From CAZAGT01 sp964484515 (GTDB lineage Bacteria; Desulfobacterota; DSM-4660; Desulfatiglandales; HGW-15), in contig CAZAGT010000005.1 in NCBI GenBank assembly GCA_964484515.1, positions 1 through 41,531 of the forward strand: a DNA stretch of 41,531 nucleotides, given 5' to 3'. The notes under the pieces are model-generated. The model saw only the letters and a list, made by a program, of their open reading frames with translations. It searched no databases and was not told where the DNA came from. This document shows, piece after piece, positions 22,789 to 30,562 of the stretch; the stretch's first letter is position 1, and every line of letters starts with the position of its first letter. A program made the translations under genes and the position numbers.

Positions 22789-24042
22789 ATGGACCAGAAG
22801 ACACGGGACGAACTCCTCAAGCTCTTTCAGAGCAAGTTGAATCAGGCTATGCGGTTCTACCTCGAGACGTGCACCCGATGCGGCGTCTGTACCGAGGCCT
22901 GCCATGTGTACGCTTCGATGGGGCAAACCAAGTATATTGCAGCGTACCGGGCCGAAATCGTACGCCGAATCTACAAGAAATATTTCAAGGCACGCGGGAA
23001 GATCTGGCCCTCCGTCGGAGAATCCAAAGACCTGAGCGAAATGGCCCTGGAAGAGCTTTACGAGGCCGCCTATTCGTGCACGGGGTGCAGGCGCTGCATG
23101 GTCTATTGCCCCTTCGGCATCGATACCCAAATGCTGATGTCAATCGCCAAGCTGCTCCTGGTCGGTGCCAATGCAGAGCCCGAGATCCTGACCATGTTAG
23201 CGGACACCTCCATCGAGAAGGGCAAATCGCTAGACCTTTTTAAGGAGCATTTCCTGACCGGTATCAAGAACCTCGAAGCTGAGGTAGTCGAAAAGTGGAA
23301 GGGTGAGGCGGGGAAAACACCGATCCCGGTCGATGTGGAGGGAGCGGACTTGCTGTACGTGGCCCTGGCCGGGGCGCACTCGATCGTACCCGCCGCAGCC
23401 GTCTTCAACGCCGCGCGCGAGAACTGGACCCTGAGCTTTTTTGAGGCGGTCAACTTCGGCGCCTTCGTGGGGGACCCGACGCGCACAAAGCTGATTCTGG
23501 ATCGGATCGTAAACGAGGCCAAACGCCTGCGTGTCAAGGAGGTCTGCATTTGCGAATGCGGGACCGCTTACCGGGTCATGAAACAACTAACCGGTAAGCA
23601 ACCGTTCAAGGTTTCGTCCATTACCGAGGTTCACGCCCGTTACATTCGCGAAGGCCGAATCAAGCTCGATAAATCGAAATTCAAGCAAGGGATCACCTAC
23701 CACGATCCCTGTCAGATTGCGAGGAATGGCGGTGTAATCGATGAGCCGCGTTACGTGCTCCGGAATCTCACGGACGATTACCGCGAAATGGCACCGGAGG
23801 TAACGTACAATTGGTGTTGTGGGGGTGGCGGTGGCTTGGTCGCACTAGGGGAAGAAAACTTGGATTTTCGCATGAAGTCGGCCAGAGTCAAAGCCGATCA
23901 GGTCAAGGAAACCGGAGCCAAGATCCTGGCAACGGCCTGTGAAAACTGCCACACCCAACTGAGCAATCTCAATGATCACTACGGCATGGGCGTTGACGTG
24001 CAGTTCCTGAGCTCCATGGTCGCCGACGCCCTGGTAAGCTGA
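22789..24042 (+). CDS. DsrK/HdrD-like iron-sulfur protein
   Basis: A 417-residue cytoplasmic redox protein. Residues 28-38 (CTRCGVCTEAC) and 97-107 (CTGCRRCMVYC) bind two [4Fe-4S] clusters. The C-terminal half is a CCG-domain region: a degenerate first site (CICECGTAYRV) and a complete second site, HDPCQIARNGG, then NWCCGGGGG, then CENCHTQL, as in HdrB/HdrD and DsrK, where it holds a catalytic non-cubane cluster. It would pair with the preceding cytochrome b, accept or donate electrons at a disulfide or persulfide, and connect to the quinone pool. Related proteins include HmeD/DsrK and glycolate-oxidase-type subunits; context with TusA and DsrE proteins favours a sulfur substrate. The start is ATG 22789. 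Confidence 0.88.
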   Translation: MDQKTRDELLKLFQSKLNQAMRFYLETCTRCGVCTEACHVYASMGQTKYIAAYRAEIVRRIYKKYFKARGKIWPSVGESKDLSEMALEELYEAAYSCTGCRRCMVYCPFGIDTQMLMSIAKLLLVGANAEPEILTMLADTSIEKGKSLDLFKEHFLTGIKNLEAEVVEKWKGEAGKTPIPVDVEGADLLYVALAGAHSIVPAAAVFNAARENWTLSFFEAVNFGAFVGDPTRTKLILDRIVNEAKRLRVKEVCICECGTAYRVMKQLTGKQPFKVSSITEVHARYIREGRIKLDKSKFKQGITYHDPCQIARNGGVIDEPRYVLRNLTDDYREMAPEVTYNWCCGGGGGLVALGEENLDFRMKSARVKADQVKETGAKILATACENCHTQLSNLNDHYGMGVDVQFLSSMVADALVS

Positions 24043-24166
24043 GTAAGTGTCCGATCTTTGAGAGCCCGGTATTGGGTTAACTCTTAGGAAGGGGTAGGCT
24101 TGCCTTGCTCCCTACGGGGCAAGAGCTATTAGCTGCCCGTTCCTATGCTCTCTGAACGCACACAGA

Positions 24167-24200
24167 CTTTTTGCTTTGCCGACACCTGCGAGGCAAAAAG
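24167..24200. repeat. Inverted repeat in the gap before the second dsrE-like gene
   Basis: CTTTTTGC and GCAAAAAG (8 bp) around an 18-nt loop. Together with CTTGCTCC/GGGGCAAG around 24107-24125 it gives this 261-bp gap two possible RNA hairpins; neither looks like a standard terminator. Confidence 0.35.
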
Positions 24201-24303
24201 GATCACTCTTCGGCCAAAAACTCATATATTATTGGGGGTTTTTCATTAGACGATAACTCTCTTATTCGAAATTCTATTCTACATCAAGAAAGGAGGAACA
24301 CCC

Positions 24304-24747
24304 GTGGAAGCGAACAAGGAAAAGGCGGCATTCATTTGCGTGAAGGACACCATTGACGGTGCATATCCCTCCCTCGTGCTTGCAATCAATGCGGCCCGCC
24401 AGGGCATGGAGAGTAAGGTCTTCTATTCGTTCATGGGTTTGAACATGGTGCTTCAGGGCGGAGCCGAGAGGGCCAAGTACTTTCCCCCGGGCGTCATGGG
24501 GGCCATTCCGGGTATGACCACTCTCGCCACCGGGATGATGAAGAAGAAGATCGACAAGGCCAACATCCCGAGCCTGGGAGAATTACAAGAAGTGGCTCAG
24601 CTCGAAGGGGTCGAGCTCATCGCCTGCAAGATGACCGTCGACATGATGGACATCGATGAGGAAAAACTGATCGAAGATGTGGTCGTCTGGACGGCTGAAG
24701 ATTTCCTGAAGTATGCCAAGGATTGTAAGATTTGCTTGTTCACGTAG
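24304..24747 (+). CDS. DsrE-family sulfur-carrier protein
   Basis: A 147-residue DsrE/DsrF-like protein. Key points are AAFICVKDTIDGAYPSLVLA (first strand/helix), MESKVFYSFMGLNMV, and reactive Cys108 in LIACKMTVDMMDI, equivalent to Cys159 of the DsrE2-like protein at 20741. It lacks that protein's N-terminal helical arm, so the window has two diverged carriers of one superfamily around a DsrMK-like pair. Start is GTG 24304 with AAAGGAGG upstream, after a 261-bp gap, and may have its own promoter. Likely role: cytoplasmic persulfide carriage; the partner is unknown. Confidence 0.85.
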   Translation: MEANKEKAAFICVKDTIDGAYPSLVLAINAARQGMESKVFYSFMGLNMVLQGGAERAKYFPPGVMGAIPGMTTLATGMMKKKIDKANIPSLGELQEVAQLEGVELIACKMTVDMMDIDEEKLIEDVVVWTAEDFLKYAKDCKICLFT

Positions 24748-24767
24748 CAGGGTGATCTCATGGGCTA

Positions 24768-26057
24768 ATGAAACAAATTTGGCAATTATGGATCCAGAGG
24801 CTGGCAAGTACCGGCAGCCTCCCTTCCGACTCAGAAAGGCAACGGCTAAGTAAGGCCATCCTGGTCTTTCTGACGACCCTATACGCAATCCTGGGCATCC
24901 TTTGGGGTGCGGCTTATTGGGCCCTGGACCGGCCGTTTGCCGCCGCGGTCCCGACGAGCTACAGCATCCTGTCGATCGGCAACCTGCTGGTCTTCTTCCG
25001 ACTGAAGCATTACGAGTTCTTTCGCGGCAGCCAGTTGGCGCTCATCCTCATCCTGCCCTTCCTGCTCCAATGGGGCCTGGGCGGCTTTGCCAGCTCCAGC
25101 GCCGTCATCATCTGGTCCATTCTGGCGCCCATCGGCGCCCTTATGTTTGCCGGGGCGCATCAGGCCATCGGATGGTTTCTCGCCTATCTCTTCCTAATGG
25201 CCCTTTCCGGCATCATCGACGTAACCCACGTTCACCTCTGCGAACCCCTTTCGCCTTTGGTTGCTGTCCTCTTTTTTGTGATGAACATTGTCGGCGTATC
25301 CTTCATCGCCTTTGTGTTACTCAGGTTTTTTGTGCGTGAACGCGAATTGGCCATGGAAGCTTTGGGTGAGAAACATCAACGGGTCAGCCTTGAGCGCGAG
25401 CGGCTCGATAAGATCAAGAATGTACTTTCCCGCTTTGTCCCGGAGACTGCCAAAAGCATGATTGAACAGGACCCCGAGAAGGCGTTGCTCGAAAAGTACA
25501 TTCAGGACGCGACCGTGCTTTTTCTGGATATCGAAGGGTTCACGACTCTTGTCCAGAAGTATCCCCACGAAAGGATAAACCGAACGATTGAATCTTATTT
25601 TTCCATGTTCTTCGATCTGATCCAGAAGGCCGGCGGAGACGTCAATGAAACCGCCGGCGACGGTATGATGGTCATTTTTCTACACCCGGACTCCAAGCAA
25701 CACGCCCGGAATGCCGTTCAGGCGGCAGTCGACATCAAACGCACGTGCGAAGCATACACTGAGCGCCGGGATCCGGATTTATTTCCCATACGCGTCAACA
25801 CCGGAATCAGCTCTGGGGAGGTTTACCTGGGATCCACGAAGATGAGGGGCACCGAACGTGATCGCTGGACGTTCACCGCGTCCGGGCCTGTCACCATCCT
25901 GGCGGCAAGGCTCTCACAATACGGCCGCGGCGGCCAAATCCTGGTGGGGGCGGAAACGGCCAAACGGTTAGACGAACGATTTCAGCTCACCTCCGTGGAA
26001 AACGTTTCGCTCAAGAACATCCAGGATCCGGGCAGGGTATTTCAGGTCAATGCCTGA
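24768..26057 (+). CDS. Membrane class III nucleotidyl cyclase with altered active site
   Basis: A 429-residue protein: six predicted membrane helices (about 28-185), a coiled linker (190-225) and a C-terminal class III cyclase domain. The two metal-binding Asp are present: Asp254 in LFLDIEGFT and Asp298 in AGDGMMVIF. Transition-state Arg381 (AARL) remains, but the usual GDxVN motif reads Gly-Pro374-Val-Thr-Ile377, so the adenine-selecting Asp and the transition-state Asn are replaced, and the usual Lys is Glu294. Activity as an adenylate cyclase is therefore doubtful; guanylate use or a regulatory role are alternatives. ATG 24768 has a weak AGGGTGA site. It follows the dsrE-like gene by 20 bp and may be co-transcribed. 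Confidence 0.85.
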   Translation: MKQIWQLWIQRLASTGSLPSDSERQRLSKAILVFLTTLYAILGILWGAAYWALDRPFAAAVPTSYSILSIGNLLVFFRLKHYEFFRGSQLALILILPFLLQWGLGGFASSSAVIIWSILAPIGALMFAGAHQAIGWFLAYLFLMALSGIIDVTHVHLCEPLSPLVAVLFFVMNIVGVSFIAFVLLRFFVRERELAMEALGEKHQRVSLERERLDKIKNVLSRFVPETAKSMIEQDPEKALLEKYIQDATVLFLDIEGFTTLVQKYPHERINRTIESYFSMFFDLIQKAGGDVNETAGDGMMVIFLHPDSKQHARNAVQAAVDIKRTCEAYTERRDPDLFPIRVNTGISSGEVYLGSTKMRGTERDRWTFTASGPVTILAARLSQYGRGGQILVGAETAKRLDERFQLTSVENVSLKNIQDPGRVFQVNA

Positions 26058-26201
26058 TAAGAGTGACGGTTGCTTCGGAGGCGTCCCGTCGCCGAACCAT
26101 GGCGCCGATTCTGCACCGACGTGCTCGGAGCTGGATCGAATAGATGAACGCAGAAAAAATCGGAAAGATCCTAGGCAGAACACAAGGCGGCCTGTTGCTG
26201 A

Positions 26202-26546
26202 TCGGCCTCGGGCTGCTTGACAAGGGAGAGTGCACCTGAGGGTCTAGTCGCCGCCATACGAAAGGTGGCGCAAGGCGGCAAATACGTTAGTGACTCCCTC
26301 GCCGAAAAATTGGCCTCCGAGTTGGGCCCAGATGTCGAAAGGCCGATCCACGAAAGGCTCTCCGATCGTGAATATCAAGTCATTTTGATGCTCGCCGCCC
26401 GGAAGACGGTCAAAGAGATTGCCGACGAACTATCCCTGAGCGTGAAAACGATCAGCACCAACTGCACGCGTGCCCTCAGCAAAATGGGATTGAAGAACAA
26501 TGCGGGTATCGCACGTTACGCTGCAAAGCACGGACTCATCGATTAG
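26202..26546 (+). pseudogene. Decapitated NarL/LuxR-type response regulator
   Basis: The segment encodes the last residues of a receiver domain (SASGCLTRESAPEGLVAAIRKV, matching the usual GASGYLTKESAPEEL end) and a full LuxR-type helix-turn-helix: LSDREYQVILMLA, KTVKEIADELSLSVKTIS, ALSKMGLKNNAGIARYA. An in-frame TGA lies just upstream of 26202 and no receiver homology can be seen before it. Translation could begin at TTG 26217, giving 109 residues, but there is no good ribosome site. The usual His-kinase partner control would be lost. I read it as a gene whose N-terminal half was deleted; a surviving DNA-binding-only product is possible. Confidence 0.65.
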
Positions 26547-26682
26547 ACCATGTAGGACAAATCCCGACAGCCGCAAAGCCCCCACTCCATTTCCATCGAT
26601 GCGGCACAAGGATTGCAGTTTTTACTGCAGAGCGGTTGCTTAAAGTGCGCCGAGATTCATTTGATGAGAAAAAGAGGCCAAG

Positions 26683-27291
26683 ATGGAAGATCGTAGTAAA
26701 CGTCGACGGTTCCCGATCGTAAATAAATCACTCCAATATCGGTTCCTGGCGATGATTCTCAGTTACGGATTCATCGTGATCCTTTTCTCTGCCTTGGCCT
26801 TCCTTGCCCCTGAGATCATCAAGATGCAGGACGAATCCCTGACGATGGAGGCTAGAGCGCTCGCTGCCGATCGGATCATCACCCTGCATACGCGGGTTTG
26901 GCTCACTGCCCTGGCGATTGTCTTCATCCTTGGGATTCATTCCTTTTATGCCTTCCATCGGGTCGTCGGTCCGCTCTATCGACTGACCCGAGCTCTTGAC
27001 CGGGTGGGGGGCGGAGACCTAAGTTTCGAAATCAGGCTGAGGAAAAAAGATTACCTTCATCATGAAGCGAGTGTTTTGAACGCGATGATTCAAAGGCTTT
27101 GCGGAAAATTAGGCCAGATTCAGCAGTCAGGCAGGGACGCCCTCTATTCTTTAGAGAATCTGGAAGAGAACCTGGGGAAGGGGGCCAGCGAGGCGCAGGA
27201 TCTGGCAGGCCTCTTAAAGGCGCATCGCGAGCATCTCCAGACCCTTCTTGATTCCGCCGAATATTTTCAGCTCCAAAGGGATAAAAATTAA
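26683..27291 (+). CDS. Two-helix HAMP-domain membrane protein
   Basis: A 202-residue protein. Two membrane helices (about 22-45 and 70-92) enclose a short periplasmic part; a HAMP domain follows (HRVVGPLYRLTRALDRVGGGDLSFEIRLRKKD), then a helical C-terminus with heptad character ending at residue 202. There is no methyl-accepting, kinase or cyclic-nucleotide output. Such proteins are found as chemotaxis-receptor-like or sensory partners. It is convergent with the HD-GYP gene, whose sensory half also has a HAMP domain. An inverted repeat TGCAGT-TTTT-ACTGCA (26614-26629) lies upstream. Function is unknown. Confidence 0.75.
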   Translation: MEDRSKRRRFPIVNKSLQYRFLAMILSYGFIVILFSALAFLAPEIIKMQDESLTMEARALAADRIITLHTRVWLTALAIVFILGIHSFYAFHRVVGPLYRLTRALDRVGGGDLSFEIRLRKKDYLHHEASVLNAMIQRLCGKLGQIQQSGRDALYSLENLEENLGKGASEAQDLAGLLKAHREHLQTLLDSAEYFQLQRDKN

Positions 27292-27311
27292 GGACCTTCC
27301 TGGAGCGTACC

Positions 27312-29507
27312 CTAGGGCATGATCCGCCTGCTCCCGTGCCCGACGAATTCCAACATATCGATGTCGGCAAAGTTGGTTTGGGAATCTGCTTGTTTTGCTT
27401 CGTCCTCATCGATCTCAAGAACCGTTAGAAAGGCATCAACGACATTCCGATCAAAATGTGGTCCGGTCTCTTGTTTGATCAGCTGGATCGCGTCGCCCCT
27501 CCTCATTCCAGGTCTATAGGGCCTATCCGAAATCAGAGCGTCATAAACGTCTGCGACGGCCAAAATGCGAGCCCCCAGGCTGATCTCCTCTCCGGAGAGA
27601 CCATCCGGATATCCATCACCATCTAATCGCTCATGGTGTTGGCGAACGATAGCGACAATATCAGCATAGACCCTGATCGGTTCCAGGATGCGGGCGCCTA
27701 TCGTTGTATGCTCGCGAATGACGTCAAATTCCTCGTCGGTTAGCTTACCCGGCTTATCCAAAATGCTTGCCGGGACTCCGATTTTCCCAATGTCGTGGAG
27801 CAATCCCCCCCGATGCAGTCTCTCCAGCCCCTGCTCCGGCAGCCCCAGGCTGTTCCCGATCTTCAAGGCTATCTCGGTGACCCGTTCGGAGTGACCGGCC
27901 GTCCAGGGTGACTTGGCATCCACGGCCCTCGCAAGGGCCGTCAAGGTTCCCAAGTTAAACTCTTCCAATTCTTCCAAGAGTTGTGCATTTGTCAGTGCAA
28001 CTGCCACCTGATTGGCGATCTGGCGCGCTCGGCTAATGTCGTCCTGAACAAAATGCGAATCGGCCTGGGTTCCAAAGGTGATGATCCCGGCAAGGACCTC
28101 CTTAAGAAAGATCGGTAAAATCAAGAACGATTCGATCCCTCCTACCATCTGTCTTGCAAGATAATCGGGATGACCATGCGCAACGTCAACCATGAACCAC
28201 TCGGGATTCTGCCGAAGCAACTTGAGATCACGCTCTGTCAACCGATGAACCTGGGTCAACTCTACCGCATCGGGTGTTTGACCCTGCACATAAGTCCGAG
28301 CATCCCCTTGTCCACGGGCATCCACCAGGGTGACAGCGCAAAAACCGTAGCTAAAGAAATCTCCTACCTGCTTCAGTAATTCATCCACAATTCTTTCAGT
28401 ATCCAAGGAGGAAAGGATGGCGCGGTCTATTTCGGCCATCGTTTTCAGGGCGTTGAACTGCGCTTTAAGGGTCGTGCCCATGGCGTTAAACGACTTGGCG
28501 AGTTCCTCAAACTCGTCACCCGTGTTGAGAACCACCTTTTGGTCGAAATCCCTTTTCGCGATGGACCTGGTTCCCTCTGTCAGCTTTTCGAGCGGGACAA
28601 GACTCCGTCGGATTTGGATGCTGCTGAGGAGCAATACCGTCAAGATGGCCATCACCAGAACCAAAAGGAATGTCTTTTTGAAATCCGTTACCGGCAAAAA
28701 GACGTCAGATTTTGAGATGCTCAGCACCACGGTCCATTTCGGAGAACAATAAGCGTACCTAAGAAAGGTGGACCAGTAGCTTGCGAAATATTCCTTCTGG
28801 GCACTTCTCCATTCGAGACTGCCTACTGAAGAGTGATTCAGTTCCGCGTCTAACTTCTCAACGAATGATGGAGAAACGGGGATGGAAGTATAGATGACGT
28901 TGTTTGAAGAGTTGAGGACAGAAAGCTCCGTCATATTGGGGAGTGTATCACTTTCAGCAATACCCCACAGATATGGAGTATTTATTTCAGCCCACAAAAC
29001 CCCTCGTTTCAAGTCGTCGGGATCAACGGCCTTGACCATATAGATCCGGGGTCGTGACCGTTGGCCGGTTTTTTCCAGAATGGCCGCCCTGCCGGTTCTA
29101 AGATGCTCCAATTCCCTTTGAGTTAGCTCAAAGGGGCGCAGGGTGTCGCCAAATACGACTTCAGCCACCTTACCTTTGACAAGGGCTAACGCCCTGAACC
29201 GCTTTGCCAAGCGATCACCGCGGCCATTCAATTCCCCGCTGTCTGAGCCCCCAGGGCTCACCCTCTCGCCCGAAACGATCAAGTCCAGTTCGGCTTCCAG
29301 GAACGACAATCTTTCGACAAGGCCCATCCCAAGGGCTTTGCTCGCCTGGTGGAGCCGCCTTTGACTTTGCTGATTGAGCTGTTTGACGACGTGGGTGAAT
29401 GAAAGGATCGCCAAGGCGGCGATAGGCACCATGGCCGTGACGATAAACAGGACGAAGATGCGCCTGCTAACCTTGCTCCTGAAAGACAGTGAGGTGTTAA
29501 TCAACAT
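27312..29507 (-). CDS. Sensor HD-GYP c-di-GMP phosphodiesterase
   Basis: A 731-residue membrane protein. Helix 1 is at about 17-40, an extracytoplasmic sensory domain at 40-275, helix 2 at 278-298, HAMP at 299-352, GAF at about 360-515, and an HD-GYP domain at about 520-690. The phosphodiesterase motifs are complete: HSERV, His571-Asp572 in LLHDIGKIG, HH at 624-625 and GYP at 632-634. It should hydrolyse cyclic di-GMP. The sensor half is strikingly like that of the histidine kinase at 30563-33061 (compare RRIFVLFIVTAMVPIAALAI with RRILTLFVLCALIPISSLAL). A pseudopilin gene lies immediately upstream on the same strand with an 11-bp gap, so pilus or secretion control by c-di-GMP is plausible. 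Confidence 0.92.
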   Translation of the reverse strand: MLINTSLSFRSKVSRRIFVLFIVTAMVPIAALAILSFTHVVKQLNQQSQRRLHQASKALGMGLVERLSFLEAELDLIVSGERVSPGGSDSGELNGRGDRLAKRFRALALVKGKVAEVVFGDTLRPFELTQRELEHLRTGRAAILEKTGQRSRPRIYMVKAVDPDDLKRGVLWAEINTPYLWGIAESDTLPNMTELSVLNSSNNVIYTSIPVSPSFVEKLDAELNHSSVGSLEWRSAQKEYFASYWSTFLRYAYCSPKWTVVLSISKSDVFLPVTDFKKTFLLVLVMAILTVLLLSSIQIRRSLVPLEKLTEGTRSIAKRDFDQKVVLNTGDEFEELAKSFNAMGTTLKAQFNALKTMAEIDRAILSSLDTERIVDELLKQVGDFFSYGFCAVTLVDARGQGDARTYVQGQTPDAVELTQVHRLTERDLKLLRQNPEWFMVDVAHGHPDYLARQMVGGIESFLILPIFLKEVLAGIITFGTQADSHFVQDDISRARQIANQVAVALTNAQLLEELEEFNLGTLTALARAVDAKSPWTAGHSERVTEIALKIGNSLGLPEQGLERLHRGGLLHDIGKIGVPASILDKPGKLTDEEFDVIREHTTIGARILEPIRVYADIVAIVRQHHERLDGDGYPDGLSGEEISLGARILAVADVYDALISDRPYRPGMRRGDAIQLIKQETGPHFDRNVVDAFLTVLEIDEDEAKQADSQTNFADIDMLEFVGHGSRRIMP

Positions 29508-29518
29508 ACGTCGAGTAT

Positions 29519-30022
29519 CTAATATTCGGCAGCCGTGCCGATGTACGCTCCATCGTTGGCCCGGATGATATCATCGTGGCTGTCTTTGGCGGTGAGGGGT
29601 GGTTTGCTTTTCCCGTCTGGGCCCATACTGTATAGATCGAAGTCGGAATTCAACGGCACGAGGGACCTGTCCTTGCGCACCGGACCCAACCCGCTCACGG
29701 TGGCAAAATTCAGGTACTGATAAGGGTTGCCCCAGGGATCCAAGAGGCCCGCCCGGCCAATGTCACCCAAGGTATTGGGAAGGCCGCCGCCGCCGCCATC
29801 AAACGCAAGGATCTCTTTTTCAAGTGTCTCGATTTCAGCGATGGCCTTGATGATTTTGGCCTTGCCGAGATAGCTCGAGAAGGCAGGTATGGCGATACCG
29901 GCAAGGGCACCAATGATGGCAACGGTGACCATCAGCTCGAGGAGGGTGAAACCGTTAGACTTCCTTGGTGGATTTCGGTGGGATTCTTGACCTGGTCTGT
30001 GCGCGCTGGCTAGACGACGCAT
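29519..30022 (-). CDS. Type II pseudopilin / prepilin (GspG-like)
   Basis: A 167-residue protein from ATG 30022 with AGGAAAAG upstream; an ATG at 30046 is the alternative and would add 8 residues. The leader ends in SNG, and the prepilin cleavage motif is Gly24-Phe25-TLLE with the conserved Glu29, followed by the hydrophobic LMVTVAIIGALAGIAIPAF. The C-terminal part has DPWGNPYQYLN and a DFDLYSMGPDGK segment, the marks of GspG major pseudopilins. No other secretion genes are in the window, so it is an orphan; it is probably co-transcribed with the HD-GYP gene. It would be processed by a prepilin peptidase encoded elsewhere. Confidence 0.87.
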   Translation of the reverse strand: MRRLASAHRPGQESHRNPPRKSNGFTLLELMVTVAIIGALAGIAIPAFSSYLGKAKIIKAIAEIETLEKEILAFDGGGGGLPNTLGDIGRAGLLDPWGNPYQYLNFATVSGLGPVRKDRSLVPLNSDFDLYSMGPDGKSKPPLTAKDSHDDIIRANDGAYIGTAAEY

Positions 30023-30046
30023 TCTTTTCCTGTAGAATAGTCCCAT

Positions 30047-30562
30047 CTAATGCGTTGGCCCTTTTCGCGATCATCAGCTAAATTCAAAAATTTCAGCCAC
30101 ATACCTGAAAATCAATAAAAGAGGAGCGGCGCTTTCACTGGCTATTCGGTGCTCGCCTCGTTCTTCAGATTGGAAGGCAGCTGGGCAGGGAAGCTTGGAA
30201 TTCAAGTTGACGCTGCCCCTCATGTCCAGATTTTACTCATCTGCCAGAAACTACGCAGTTCGCCCTCTTATTGATCGGCACCAAATCACAGAGCTTTAGC
30301 TTTATGGATAGCGACCTCCCGAGCGAGGAGCCGATTCCTCATCGCAGAGGGAAAGAAGGCGTTATAACCGCATGAAATGTCATGGTATTCATTTTGCCAT
30401 GGCCGGGCATGCTTCTTGCTTTATTGATGTATTGGATCGGTATTTTTCTCTCGCTGAGGATACAGGAAATTCGAGGTCAAGAAGGGCTCGAGTCCTGACA
30501 TCAGTTCTCTGGCATCGAATTAATCGGGAGACTCGGAAGACCGCAAACAGGCACCAATTCCA
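30047..30562. other. Intergenic region between pseudopilin and sensor kinase genes
   Basis: About 515 bp upstream of both divergent genes. Short frames on each strand (around 30372-30583) have no ribosome site or family match. I see no convincing promoter or terminator; A/T-rich stretches near 30060-30120 may serve the pseudopilin gene. Confidence 0.4.
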
